Made by a program: the position numbers and the translations under genes. The notes under the pieces were generated by a model. It was given only the letters and a program-made list of their open reading frames with translations. It did not search any database and had not been told where the DNA came from. A stretch of DNA of 64,000 bases, taken from NCBI RefSeq assembly GCF_004187715.1, contig NZ_QZWF01000018.1, forward strand, positions 1 through 64,000, written 5' to 3'. Source of the stretch: Streptomyces sp. F001. GTDB lineage: Bacteria; Actinomycetota; Actinomycetes; Streptomycetales; Streptomycetaceae. Within the stretch, counting starts at the first letter, position 1. Each line of letters begins with the position of its first letter. Shown piece by piece: positions 41,488 through 51,172 of this stretch.

Positions 41488-42672
41488 ATGGCAGCAGGAC
41501 GAGAGCGGCGCGCGGCGGCCGATACGTTCCCGGCCCGGTTGAGGATGAGGTGGCACCGGGCCCGCGTCGGCGTGCGCAGAAGCGCCGTCGACTACTTCCG
41601 CGGCGACGGTTCGGACTGGATCGCGCTGGCCGGACTGCTGCTCACCGTCCCGCTGATCACGATGATCACGCTCGCCAACTCGGTGTGGTGCTCCCCGGCC
41701 GCGCTGGTCCTGCCGATCGTCGCGGGCGGTCTGCTGCTGCGTCCGGCGAGCCTGCTCGGCCTGTACGCGGCGGCGGCCACGGCGCTGATCGTGGAGTCGA
41801 TACAGCTGGGCCCGTACACGGAGGGGCCTTCACGCGTCACCCCGGGCGTGGTCCTGGTGGTGGCCGCGTGCGGTTTCTTCGGGCTGCTGATCGCGCAGTT
41901 CCGCAGCCGGGTCGGCGTGCCCTGGCGGCGCGGCGGCACCATGCTGTTCGACCTGCGCGAGCGGATCCGGGTGCAGAGCAAGCTGCCGAAGCTGCCGCAG
42001 GGCTGGCACCGGGAGATGGCGCTGCGGCCGGCGGGCGGCCAGTCCTTCTCGGGCGACTTCGTGGTCGCGGCCCGCACGAACGGCGGCCGCACCCTGGAGG
42101 TCGTCCTCACGGACGTCTCCGGCAAGGGCATGGACGCCGGCTCGCGCGCCCTGCTGCTGTCGGGCGCTTTCGGCGGTCTGCTCGGCTCGCTGCCGCCGCA
42201 CGCCTTCCTCCCGGCGGCGAACGGCTACCTCCTCCGCCAGGACTGGGACGAGGGCTTCGCGACCTCGATCCACCTGGTCCTCGAGCTGGACTCCGGCGAC
42301 TACGAGCTGTACTCCGCGGGCCATCCGCCGGGCCTCCAGCTCAACGCGGGCAGCGGCCGCTGGGAGGAGAAGGCGGCGGAGGGGCCGCTGCTGGGTGTGT
42401 ACGAAGGCGCCCAGTTCGACTCGGTGAAGGGCTCGCTGCGGCCCGGCGACGTGCTGATGCTGTTCACGGACGGTCTGGTGGAAACGTCCGACCGGGACAT
42501 CGTCGAGGGCCTCGACCGCCTCACCGGCGAGGCCGACCGCTATGTCGCCGGCGGCTTCCACGGCGCCGCCTGGCACCTCATCGAGGCGGTGGCGAAGGAC
42601 GTCAACGACGACCGAGCCCTCCTGCTGATCTGCCGTGAGGGCCCGACGGCCCTGGCGGCGGCGGCCCGCTGA
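41488..42672 (+). CDS. Membrane-bound PP2C/SpoIIE-type phosphatase
   Basis: A 394-residue protein with an N-terminal membrane part of about three helices (DWIALAGLLLTVPLITMITLA, LVLPIVAGGLLLRPASLLGLYAA, GVVLVVAACGFFGLLIAQF) and a C-terminal SpoIIE-type Ser phosphatase domain: SGDFVVAARTNGG, VVLTDVSGKGMDAG, SAGHPPGLQL, LFTDGLVETSDRD and DDRALLLI, carrying the metal-binding Asp residues. Such enzymes dephosphorylate anti-sigma antagonists; no partner kinase is adjacent. The start ATG 41488 follows a TAGGGT (41473-41478) and lacks a ribosome site. Confidence 0.9.
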   Translation: MAAGRERRAAADTFPARLRMRWHRARVGVRRSAVDYFRGDGSDWIALAGLLLTVPLITMITLANSVWCSPAALVLPIVAGGLLLRPASLLGLYAAAATALIVESIQLGPYTEGPSRVTPGVVLVVAACGFFGLLIAQFRSRVGVPWRRGGTMLFDLRERIRVQSKLPKLPQGWHREMALRPAGGQSFSGDFVVAARTNGGRTLEVVLTDVSGKGMDAGSRALLLSGAFGGLLGSLPPHAFLPAANGYLLRQDWDEGFATSIHLVLELDSGDYELYSAGHPPGLQLNAGSGRWEEKAAEGPLLGVYEGAQFDSVKGSLRPGDVLMLFTDGLVETSDRDIVEGLDRLTGEADRYVAGGFHGAAWHLIEAVAKDVNDDRALLLICREGPTALAAAAR

Positions 42673-42684
42673 GACACTCGACGA

Positions 42685-43143
42685 GTGACCGAGAACCCGC
42701 ACCTCACCCTGGCCGAAGTGGAGGCCGTCGCCCGCGCCGCCCACCAGGGGCAGACGGACAAGGCCGGCCGCCCCTACGCCGAACACCTCGCCGCCGTCGC
42801 CGACGGCGTCCGTGCCCGTGGCGGTGACGAGGAGCAGATCGCGGCGGCCTGGCTGCACGACGCGGTCGAGGACGAGGCCCTGTCCGAGCAGTGGCTGCAC
42901 GAGGCCGCGCTGAGCCGCCGTACGAAGGACGTGGTGCGCGCGGTCACCAAACGGGCGGGGGAGTCACCGGAGGCGTACGCCGCCCGCATCCTCGCCACGC
43001 CGGGCGCACTCCTCGTCAAGGAGGCGGACCTGGCCCACAACGCGGACCCGGCCCGCCTCGCACGCCTCGACGAGCCCACCCGCACCCGACTGACCGAGAA
43101 GTACGCCCGCATGCGCACACTCCTCGGCCTGCCGGACGACTAG
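42685..43143 (+). CDS. HD-domain protein (RelA/SpoT HD-like hydrolase)
   Basis: A 152-residue stand-alone HD protein: AARAAHQGQTDKAGRPYAEHL (first His and the RelA/SpoT-like opening), AAWLHDAVED (HD pair) and VKEADLAHNAD (distal Asp). It resembles the hydrolase half of (p)ppGpp enzymes (small alarmone hydrolase/Mesh1-like), so ppGpp or another nucleotide may be the substrate; this is inferred. GTG 42685 sits 12 bases after the phosphatase stop, with a GACACT hexamer six bases upstream that could make it leaderless. Its TAG stop overlaps that of the converging gene. Confidence 0.8.
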   Translation: MTENPHLTLAEVEAVARAAHQGQTDKAGRPYAEHLAAVADGVRARGGDEEQIAAAWLHDAVEDEALSEQWLHEAALSRRTKDVVRAVTKRAGESPEAYAARILATPGALLVKEADLAHNADPARLARLDEPTRTRLTEKYARMRTLLGLPDD

Positions 43144-44204
43144 GCGTCCGCCTTCTGCAGCTGCTTCTCCCGCGCCCGCTCGCGCTCGCGCGCCAGGTCC
43201 GCGGCGTCCCGCCTGAACGCCCACTCCATCTTCGGCTCCATCGCGAACCGGAAGACCCGCTGGACGGGCTTGGTGCACAGCAGCGTGACGGTGACGGCCG
43301 CGAGGACGCTCACGAGGATCTCGCCGTACGGCCGGTGCAGCCAGGCGTGCTCGTACCAGCCGCCGTACCCACCGGCCTTGACCAGGAAGCCGTGCAGCAG
43401 ATAGCCGTACAGCGTGCCCGCGCCGAGCGCCGTGAACCACATCTGCCGGCCCGGCACCCAGGCGAAGAAGCAGGCCGTCAGCAACAGCGAGCAGCCGAAC
43501 AGCGCGAGCACCATGACCGGCCCGGTCCACCAGGGCGCGCCCAGTTCCTGCGCGGCGTCCCGGTGGTAGAACCAGCCGGTGTTCATCCGCGGCACCGCCC
43601 ACCAGCCGACGACACCCGCGGCCGCGAACACCGGCACCGACAGGATCCGCACCGAACGCCGGCGCACCATCCGGAAGTGCTCGGGCTTCATACACAGGCC
43701 CAGCACGAAGAACGGCAGAAACTGCAACACCCGCTGCAGATCCAGGTCGTCGCCGATTCCCGGGGTGGCGGACGCCAGCATGGCGATACCGAGCGCGAGA
43801 GGGAGCGGCCACCGCACCAGCTTCCAGATGGGGGTGGTCAGCCGCCAGATGAACAGCGCGATCAGGAACCAGGTCAGATACCAGGGGTCGAGCAGGCTGA
43901 TCTTCTGTTCCGGGTCGTCGCCGAAGTAGCGCTCGCCGAGCGAATAGGCGGTTTCGAAGACGATGTACGGCACCACGACACCGGTGACGAGCCGCTGGAG
44001 CCGGTCCGCGCGCATGTCGAAACTGCGGGAGAAGAAGCCCGAGATGACGATGAACGCCGGCATGTGGAACGCGTACACGACCATGTACGCGGCCTCCAGG
44101 GTCCGACTGTCCCCCTTCAACGGCTCCCATGCGTGGGCCACGGCCACCAGGACGATCGCCAGATACTTGGCGTTGTCGAAGAAGGCGTCGCGCTGTCGAA
44201 ACAT
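43140..44204 (-). CDS. Membrane acyltransferase-3 family protein
   Basis: A protein of about 354 residues with ten or so transmembrane helices. The N-terminal FFDNAKYLAIVLVAVAHAW holds the Asn/Lys and His of the acyltransferase-3 (OafA/WecH-like) family, with FHMPAFIVISGFF after it; these enzymes move acyl groups onto sugars or lipids at the membrane. The C-terminal tail is strongly charged (RERERAREKQLQKADA). ATG 44204 is favoured over 44255 because a TAGGGT -10 (44212-44217, minus strand) ends seven bases before it, indicating a leaderless mRNA. Substrate unknown. Confidence 0.82.
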   Translation of the reverse strand: MFRQRDAFFDNAKYLAIVLVAVAHAWEPLKGDSRTLEAAYMVVYAFHMPAFIVISGFFSRSFDMRADRLQRLVTGVVVPYIVFETAYSLGERYFGDDPEQKISLLDPWYLTWFLIALFIWRLTTPIWKLVRWPLPLALGIAMLASATPGIGDDLDLQRVLQFLPFFVLGLCMKPEHFRMVRRRSVRILSVPVFAAAGVVGWWAVPRMNTGWFYHRDAAQELGAPWWTGPVMVLALFGCSLLLTACFFAWVPGRQMWFTALGAGTLYGYLLHGFLVKAGGYGGWYEHAWLHRPYGEILVSVLAAVTVTLLCTKPVQRVFRFAMEPKMEWAFRRDAADLARERERAREKQLQKADA

Positions 44205-44646
44205 CTGAGGCACCCTAGCGTCGTCTGCGGGTTTCCGTAAAACCCTCGGCGTCATTCCTGCTTTTCCGTCGCGCCTACCCGTGTTTCCGCAGAGTTGGCA
44301 TGGCGGACGACGTGATGGTCAACACAGTGAATCAACGCGGTGGATGACGGAATGTCCGCTTCCTCTCTCTTTATGTGCAACAAATCGAATTCCCTGCGAA
44401 CGCGTTGTGCGAAGACGGAAACGAACCAGTCGAATTCCTTGCGCAGTTGACTGTCGAATTGTGTCGCCGGTTGTGACAGGGGCGTGCGCACGCCCGGACG
44501 GATCCGGACTTGTCGGACACGGGTGTGGCGGACGATGCGTCACGGCCCGCATACCGGGGCCGTGTTGGTGGCACGATGGTTCTGCCGGGGGTGTGCGGGC
44601 TGCATCCCAGGCCGGGAGAGCGGACCGACCGAGGGTGTGATCAGTT
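44205..44646. other. Low-GC intergenic segment with short direct repeats
   Basis: About 440 bases, noticeably richer in A/T at 44280-44470 than anything else here. TCGAATTCC-type repeats begin at 44385 and 44430, with a weaker copy at 44454. A possible minus-strand gene is listed separately. Confidence 0.5.
44252..44491 (-). CDS. Possible small hypothetical gene in a low-GC segment
   Basis: A 79-codon frame from GTG 44491. The predicted product is soluble and charged, with an amphipathic stretch (LRKEFDWFVSVFAQRVRREFD). I recognise no family. Codon use is unlike neighbouring genes (low third-position GC), and the only upstream purine run is GGATCC. It could be a foreign or regulatory gene with rare codons, or simply an open frame in non-coding DNA. 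Confidence 0.22.
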   Translation of the reverse strand: MRTPLSQPATQFDSQLRKEFDWFVSVFAQRVRREFDLLHIKREEADIPSSTALIHCVDHHVVRHANSAETRVGATEKQE

Positions 44647-44841
44647 GTGGCCATTTCGCTGTCAGTGGTGCTGCTATTGGCGATCATCCTGGTGGTGATG
44701 ATCAGGGCAGGGAACATCAAGGCGGGCCCCGCGATCGTTGCGGTCCTCTTCGGCTTCTTCCTCGCCTCGACCGGCATGGCCGACGACATACAGCGCTTCC
44801 TGGACTCGATAGCCCAGACCATCAACGAGATCCAGTTCTGA
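44647..44841 (+). CDS. Small conserved-type membrane protein
   Basis: A 64-residue protein from GTG 44647 with two hydrophobic segments (ISLSVVLLLAIILVVMI and AGPAIVAVLFGFFLAST) and an amphipathic polar tail (DDIQRFLDSIAQTINEIQF). The end of the protein is rich in Ile/Asn/Gln and not a random GC-rich frame, which supports a real gene. Similar short proteins beside tRNA-Gly are familiar in Streptomyces, with no known function. The ribosome site is weak (GAGGGTG). Confidence 0.65.
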   Translation: MAISLSVVLLLAIILVVMIRAGNIKAGPAIVAVLFGFFLASTGMADDIQRFLDSIAQTINEIQF

Positions 44842-44892
44842 CCGGCCGGTCTCGGCGCTGATCAAGAGCGGACGTACGCGACCTGTGGAACA

Positions 44893-44926
44893 CGAAGGGC
44901 CCGGTTCCGAGGAACCGGGCCCTTCG
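44893..44926. terminator. 16-bp perfect hairpin
   Basis: Arms 44893-44908 and 44911-44926 pair perfectly. It ends the small membrane protein transcript on the plus strand and the tRNA-Gly transcript on the minus strand. Confidence 0.82.
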
Positions 44927-44934
44927 CCGTACAG

Positions 44935-45005
44935 AGCGGGCGACGGGAATCGAACCCGCGTAGCCAGTTTGGAAGACTGGGGCTCTACCATTGAGCTACG
45001 CCCGC
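44935..45005 (-). tRNA. tRNA-Gly (anticodon TCC)
   Basis: A 71-nt cloverleaf on the minus strand. The acceptor stem is GCGGGCG paired with CGCCCGC, the D-arm region is GTAGCTCAATGGTAGAGC, and the anticodon stem CCAGT/ACTGG encloses CTTCCAA (anticodon TCC, reads GGA). The T-arm is GCGGGTTCGAATCCCGT. CCA is not encoded. Confidence 0.95.
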
Positions 45006-45169
45006 ACACAACGCGCCGCAGGTCAGCCGACCGCGGCACTGCAGGCATCCTAGCGGGTCGGCCCCCCTCACCGCACACCCCATCCGTACGGACGCCGACA
45101 CCGCACCGGTGCTCGGGAAATGCGGCAGCCGTGCTGCCTGCGGGCATGTACCCTACGTGTCGCACCAGA

Positions 45170-45243
45170 CGGGGTGTGGCGCAGCTTGGTAGCGCGTCCG
45201 CTTTGGGAGCGGAAGGCCGTGGGTTCAAATCCCGCCACCCCGA
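45170..45243 (+). tRNA. tRNA-Pro (anticodon TGG)
   Basis: A 74-nt cloverleaf: acceptor CGGGGTG/CACCCCG, D arm GGCGCAGCTTGGTAGCGC, and anticodon stem TCCGC/GCGGA around TTTGGGA (anticodon TGG, reads CCA). The T arm is GTGGGTTCAAATCCCGC, with discriminator A. A CCA triplet follows directly (45244-45246). Confidence 0.95.
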
Positions 45244-45275
45244 CCACCCATCCGATCACTTTGCGTGATCGCCTT

Positions 45276-45304
45276 TTGGGTCGTGTAGCCGCTGCCGTTA
45301 CTAT
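45276..45304 (+). promoter_or_regulatory. Promoter of trigger factor gene
   Basis: TTGGGT (45276-45281) and TACTAT (45299-45304) are 17 bp apart, about 105 bases upstream of the tig start; the -10 is a good vegetative match. Confidence 0.6.
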
Positions 45305-45416
45305 GCAAGCTGCACGCCCGTGTGTCTCATCACTGATAGTCCTCCGGGCGGCCACATCCGCCGGACCCGTCGGGTCCCGGCAGAACCCGAGAAGTCAGCC
45401 ACAAGGAGACCGAACC

Positions 45417-46805
45417 GTGAAGAGCGCCGTGGAGAACCTGAACCCGACCCGGGTTCGGCTCACTGTCGAGGTGCCCTTCGAGGAGCTCAAGGACAGCCTC
45501 GACGCGGCGTACAAGAAGATCAACCAGCAGGTCACGGTGAAGGGTTTCCGCAAGGGCAAGATCCCGGCCCGGGTCATCGACCAGCGGTTCGGCCGTGGCG
45601 CCGTGCTGGAGGAGGCCGTCAACGACGCGCTTCCGAAGTTCTACACGGAGGCGGTCAACGAGGCCGAGATCGACGTGCTGGGCCAGCCCGAGGTCGACAT
45701 CACCGAGCTGAAGGACGGCGAGACGCTGAACTTCACCGCCGAGGTCGACATCCGCCCGGCCATCGAGATCCCGGACTACTCCGGCATCGAGGTCGAGGTC
45801 GACGCCGTCGAGGTCAGCGAGGAGGACGTCGACAAGGCGGTCGAGGAGCTGCGTGAGCGCTTCGCGTCCACCTCCCCGGTCGAGCGCGCCGCCGAGGACG
45901 GCGACGTCGTCACGATCGACCTGGAGGCCAAGGTCGGCGGCGAGGTCCTCGAGGACGGCGTGGCCGAGGGCGTCTCGTACACCATCGGCTCCGGCGAGCT
46001 GCTCGACGGTATCGACGACGCCGTGAAGGGCCTGGAGGCCGGTGGCGAGGCCACCTTCACCTCCGAGCTCAAGGGCGGCTCCGCGGCCGGCCAGGAGGCC
46101 GAGGTCACCGTCAAGGTCACCCAGGTCGCCGCGCGCGAGCTGCCCGAGCTGGACGACGACTTCGCTCAGCTCGCCTCCGAGTTCGACACCCTCGAGGAGC
46201 TGAAGGCCGACAGCCGCAAGCGCCTGGAGAACATGAAGCAGTTCGACCAGGCCACGCAGGCCCAGGAGCGCGTCCTGGAGAAGCTGCTCGAGCTGGTCGA
46301 GGTCCCCGTCCCCGAGAAGCTGCTCGAGGACGAGATCAACACCCGTAAGCACAACCTCGAGCACCACCAGCTCGGCCAGATGGGCCTGACCCTCGACAAG
46401 TACCTGGAGATCCAGGGCAAGACCGCCGAGGAGTTCGAGACCGAGACCCGCGAGGCCGCGGTCAAGGGCATCAAGACCCAGTTCGTGCTCGACGAGCTCG
46501 TCAAGCAGGAGAAGCTCAACGTCAACCAGGAGGAGCTCACCGAGCACCTCATGCGGCGCGCGGCCTCCTCCGGCATGTCCCCCGACCAGTTCGCGCAGGC
46601 CGTCGTCGAGCAGGGCCAGGTCCCGCTCCTGGTCGGCGAGGTCGCCCGCGGCAAGGCCCTGGCCGTCGTCGTCGAGGCCGCGACCGTCAAGGACACCAAC
46701 GGCGAGATCGTGGACCTGGAGGACGAGGACGAGGTCGAGACCGCCACCGAGACGGTCGAGGCCGCCGAGGGCATGGCCGAGGCCGAGGAGAAGACCGAGG
46801 GCTGA
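45417..46805 (+). CDS. tig: Trigger factor, ribosome-bound chaperone and prolyl isomerase
   Basis: A 462-residue protein with the three trigger-factor domains: ribosome-binding tail with GFRKGKIP (43-50), FKBP-type isomerase domain (about 155-240, VVTIDLEAKVGGEVLEDG ... LLDGIDDAVKGL) and the long helical C-terminal cradle (about 250-430). A highly acidic tail (EDEDEVETATETVEAAEG) ends the protein. GTG 45417 has AAGGAG eight bases upstream. It sits upstream of the clpP1P2-clpX genes, linking folding and degradation of new proteins. Confidence 0.97.
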   Translation: MKSAVENLNPTRVRLTVEVPFEELKDSLDAAYKKINQQVTVKGFRKGKIPARVIDQRFGRGAVLEEAVNDALPKFYTEAVNEAEIDVLGQPEVDITELKDGETLNFTAEVDIRPAIEIPDYSGIEVEVDAVEVSEEDVDKAVEELRERFASTSPVERAAEDGDVVTIDLEAKVGGEVLEDGVAEGVSYTIGSGELLDGIDDAVKGLEAGGEATFTSELKGGSAAGQEAEVTVKVTQVAARELPELDDDFAQLASEFDTLEELKADSRKRLENMKQFDQATQAQERVLEKLLELVEVPVPEKLLEDEINTRKHNLEHHQLGQMGLTLDKYLEIQGKTAEEFETETREAAVKGIKTQFVLDELVKQEKLNVNQEELTEHLMRRAASSGMSPDQFAQAVVEQGQVPLLVGEVARGKALAVVVEAATVKDTNGEIVDLEDEDEVETATETVEAAEGMAEAEEKTEG

Positions 46806-46824
46806 GCCCACGGCGCCTGAACGT

Positions 46825-46876
46825 CGTACGAGGGGCCCTGGGGCGCACAACGCGCCCTGGGGCCTTTCGTCGTACG
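46825..46876 (+). terminator. Imperfect hairpin after tig
   Basis: GGGCGC (46841-46846) and GCGCCC (46852-46857) form the core, with flanking G/C runs and outer CGTACG copies extending the stem with bulges. It follows the tig stop by about 20 bases. Confidence 0.55.
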
Positions 46877-46888
46877 GTGAGGGAAATG

Positions 46889-46948
46889 CCCTTAAAGGGG
46901 GCGTGGGGAACTGCGCGATCAGCCACATCGGACTCGCAGCCGCCCACA
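46889..46948. repeat. Dispersed Streptomyces intergenic repeat
   Basis: The segment contains GGGGAACTGCGCGATCAGCC followed by an ACATCGGACTCGCAGCCGCC tail, a motif family that recurs between genes in Streptomyces chromosomes. No gene is present. It lies between the tig terminator and the clpP1 promoter. Confidence 0.55.
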
Positions 46949-46984
46949 ATCCGGCGGAGCCACGGTGAGGAAGCCCGGCGAACC

Positions 46985-47045
46985 ATGCGCTCACAGCGAA
47001 CACCGGCTGAACCGGGATTGCACCGCAGGGTCACCGCGTTAGGGT
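46985..47045 (+). promoter_or_regulatory. clpP1P2 promoter with ClgR-type box
   Basis: TTGCAC (47018-47023) and TAGGGT (47040-47045) are 16 bp apart. Upstream, TGCGCTCACAGCGAAC (within 46985-47001) contains the palindrome CGCT-CAC-AGCG, matching the type of site bound by ClgR, the activator of clp genes in actinomycetes. It is centred about 59 bp upstream of the predicted transcript start, a typical activator position. ClgR binding is inferred. Confidence 0.62.
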
Positions 47046-47145
47046 CCATGAATACGGGGGCAGGGAACTCGGCGAACCCGCCGGAGGCCCCCCGCAGGGA
47101 AACGTGAGACGGCCCGGCGCCGTCGTAAGACGAGCAGGTGGATAC

Positions 47146-47769
47146 GTGACGAATCTGATGCCCTCCGCCGCCGGCGAGCCTTCCATCGGTGGTGGCCTCG
47201 GCGACCAGGTCTACAACCGGCTGCTCAACGAGCGAATCATCTTCCTCGGCCAGCCGGTCGACGACGACATCGCGAACAAGATCACCGCACAGCTGCTGCT
47301 CCTTGCCGCGGACCCGGACAAGGACATCAACCTCTACATCAACAGCCCCGGCGGATCGATCACGGCCGGTATGGCGATCTACGACACGATGCAGTTCATC
47401 AAGAACGACGTGGTGACGATCGCCATGGGCCTCGCGGCCTCGATGGGGCAGTTCCTGCTCAGCGCGGGCACTCCCGGCAAGCGCTTCGCCCTGCCCAATG
47501 CCGAGATCCTGATCCACCAGCCGTCCGCCGGCCTGGCCGGCTCGGCCTCGGACATCAAGATCCACGCCGAGCGGCTGCTGCACACCAAGAAGCGCATGGC
47601 CGAGCTCACGGCCCTGCACACCGGCCAGTCGGTCGAGCAGATCACCCGCGACTCGGACCGCGACCGCTGGTTCGACGCCCATGAGGCCAAGGAGTACGGC
47701 CTCATCGACGACGTGATCGCAACGGCGGCCCACATGCCGGGCGGCGGCGGCACCGGAGGCGGCTCCTAA
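47146..47769 (+). CDS. clpP1: ATP-dependent Clp protease proteolytic subunit 1
   Basis: A 207-residue serine peptidase with catalytic Ser99 (GLAASMGQ), His124 (ILIHQPSAG) and Asp about 173 (DSDRDRW). It forms the proteolytic chamber with ClpP2 and works with ClpX or ClpC. GTG 47146 (N-terminus TNLMPSAAGEPS) has AGGTGG upstream and agrees with known Streptomyces ClpP1; an upstream GTG at 47104 is less likely. It is the first gene of clpP1-clpP2, downstream of a ClgR-like site. The C-terminus is Gly-rich. Confidence 0.97.
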   Translation: MTNLMPSAAGEPSIGGGLGDQVYNRLLNERIIFLGQPVDDDIANKITAQLLLLAADPDKDINLYINSPGGSITAGMAIYDTMQFIKNDVVTIAMGLAASMGQFLLSAGTPGKRFALPNAEILIHQPSAGLAGSASDIKIHAERLLHTKKRMAELTALHTGQSVEQITRDSDRDRWFDAHEAKEYGLIDDVIATAAHMPGGGGTGGGS

Positions 47770-47846
47770 GGGCCGCTCGGGCCCGCAAAGGCCCCCGCGG
47801 TCCCTTCAGCCCCCAGCCACCGCTCCAGCCCCCTTCAGGAGACACC

Positions 47847-48527
47847 GTGAACGACTTCCCCGGCAGCGGCCTCTACGACCGTACGCGTGCCGAGTACACC
47901 GGCCCGGCGGCCGAGTCCCGCTATGTCATCCCGCGCTTTGTCGAGCGCACCTCCCAGGGCATTCGCGAGTACGACCCGTACGCGAAGCTCTTCGAGGAGC
48001 GCGTGATCTTCCTGGGCGTCCAGATCGACGACGCCTCCGCCAACGACGTCATGGCGCAGCTGCTGTGCCTTGAGTCGATGGACCCCGACCGGGACATCTC
48101 GGTCTACATCAACAGCCCCGGCGGCTCCTTCACCGCGCTGACGGCGATCTACGACACGATGCAGTTCGTGAAGCCGGACATCCAGACGGTCTGCATGGGC
48201 CAGGCGGCCTCCGCCGCCGCCGTCCTGCTGGCCGCCGGCACGCCCGGCAAGCGCATGGCGCTGCCGAACGCACGTGTGCTGATCCACCAGCCGTACAGCG
48301 AGACCGGCCGTGGCCAGGTGTCCGACCTGGAGATCGCCGCGAACGAGATCCTGCGGATGCGCTCGCAGCTGGAGGAGATGCTGGCCAAGCACTCCACCCA
48401 GTCGATCGACAAGATCCGTGAGGACATCGAGCGCGACAAGATCCTCACTGCCGAGGACGCGCTGGCGTACGGTCTGATCGACCAGATCATCTCCACACGC
48501 AAGATGAACAACGAGTCGGTCCGCTGA
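47847..48527 (+). CDS. clpP2: ATP-dependent Clp protease proteolytic subunit 2
   Basis: A 226-residue partner of ClpP1, with Ser122 (GQAASAAA), His147 (VLIHQPY) and Asp about 197 (EDIERDKIL). The N-terminal extension (NDFPGSGLYDRTRAEYTGP) is the usual processed region. GTG 47847 is preceded by AGGAG and lies 77 bases after clpP1, in the same transcript. ClpP1P2 regulates differentiation and is the target of acyldepsipeptides. Confidence 0.97.
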   Translation: MNDFPGSGLYDRTRAEYTGPAAESRYVIPRFVERTSQGIREYDPYAKLFEERVIFLGVQIDDASANDVMAQLLCLESMDPDRDISVYINSPGGSFTALTAIYDTMQFVKPDIQTVCMGQAASAAAVLLAAGTPGKRMALPNARVLIHQPYSETGRGQVSDLEIAANEILRMRSQLEEMLAKHSTQSIDKIREDIERDKILTAEDALAYGLIDQIISTRKMNNESVR

Positions 48528-48719
48528 CGCGGATCCTGTATCGTCTGCCGCCCCTTGGCGCGCTGTGTCACCGTGCATCGCAAGGTGCACGTCAAAGTGA
48601 ACCGTGCCAAGGGGGGCCCGAACGGGGGGCTCGGCAAGGTACCGTCGGACATAAGGCAGCACCAGGAGCCGCTGGACTCATTGCGTCCAGGCGTCTCCCA
48701 GGCGAAGGGGAAGCACACC

Positions 48720-50006
<1,287 letters not shown>

Positions 50007-50030
50007 CGCCGCAGCAGCAGAGCAGACAAG

Positions 50031-50066
50031 CGAAGGGGCCCCGGTCAACCGACCGGGGCCCCTTCG
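50031..50066. terminator. 16-bp perfect hairpin after clpX
   Basis: Arms 50031-50046 and 50051-50066 pair perfectly around an AACC loop, between the convergent clpX and Pro/Gln/Gly-rich protein genes. Confidence 0.88.
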
Positions 50067-50080
50067 GCGTTGAGCGGGTG

Positions 50081-51036
50081 TCAGGCCTTGACGCGGACTT
50101 CCTCACGCAGCTTGGTGGTGATGTCGATCGCGGTGTCCTTGTCGACACCCGTGCTGGTGTTGTCGCCGGGCGAGACCATGGCGACCGTGCTGTAGTCGGC
50201 CCAGGCGCAGAACCAGTCGGTCGACTCCTTCTTGGTGAGCGCGTTGGTGCTCTTGGTCGACTGGCACTTGGCGACCGCGCCGTCGATCTCGACCTCCTCG
50301 GGCTCGCCGACCAGCTCCGCGTTCTGCATGGTGTTCGAGTCACTTGAGGAGGACTCCTTGACCTCCTTCTGGATGGAGGCGAAGAACTTGTCCAGGGCGG
50401 TCTGGGGGTCGGCGATCTCGCCGTAACCGCCCACCATCGTGAAGCCCTTGGCGGTCAGCAGCTCGGACTGGTCGGGAATGGTGGAGGGGTCCTGCGGGTC
50501 GTAGTTGCTGAAGTCGGCGGTCGACCACTGCCCGACGACGGCCGTACCGCTCTTGACGCCGCTCTTCTCCATGTCCTTCGCGGTGTCGGAGTCGCTGACC
50601 TGGTTGCCCTCGCCGACCCGCTTGTACTCGGTGAGCGCGGTCGCCGGCGTCGTCAGCTTGTGCGCGCCGTCGTCCTCCAGGCCGCCCGCGCCGCCGCCCC
50701 CGCCGATCACGAAGTACGCTCCGACGCCGATCGCCGCCACGACCGCCACCGCGCCGATGATGAGGCCCGTCTTCTTCCCGCCGCCCGGGCCGGGGGCATC
50801 GGGGTGCCGTACGGGGCCTGGCCGTAGGGGGCTGCTGGCCGTACGGGGGCTGCTGGGGCGGGACGCCCTGCGGGGGTTGCTGCGGGTAGCCGTAGCCGGC
50901 TGGGCGGCGGAGGCTGCTGGGGGTAGCCGTAGCCGGGCTGGGGGGCCTGCGGCTGCTGGCCGTACGGACCCGGTTGGCCGTACGGTCCGGGCTGCTGGGG
51001 CTGCCCGCCGTACGGGCCCGGCTGGTTGTAGCTCAT
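50081..51036 (-). pseudogene. Pro/Gln/Gly-rich single-span membrane protein, N-terminal region multiply frameshifted
   Basis: ATG 51036 (GGAGGGG upstream) begins SYNQPGPYGGQPQQPGPYGQ; the C-terminal 220 residues (transmembrane helix MAVVAAIGVGAYFVIGGGGG plus an external domain with two Cys, CQSTKST and WFCAWADY) are in another frame ending at 50081. Between 50780 and 50920 the repeated QQPPYGQQPPYGQ codons are interrupted by at least three places where one or two bases are missing from C or G runs. Correcting them joins tail and helix through APGGGKKTGLIIG. As written the gene is broken, but the clustered homopolymer losses suggest sequence error. The family is unknown; similar tails are common in actinobacterial membrane proteins. 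Confidence 0.7.
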
Positions 51037-51172
51037 TTCTGGGTTCCCCTCCAGATGCTTATGTGTTCACGACATCTTGGCGCAAACGCAGCGCACGCAC
51101 GGCATCGGGGGGCGCACCGTTACAGAAGAATCCCGTTTCGGGACACGCCCGCGACACCCCTAAACTGAGCCC

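Noticed and set aside
51037..51172. T-box or attenuator leader for valS
   Set aside because: The start lies six bases after a good -10, leaving no leader; no specifier-loop structure seen.
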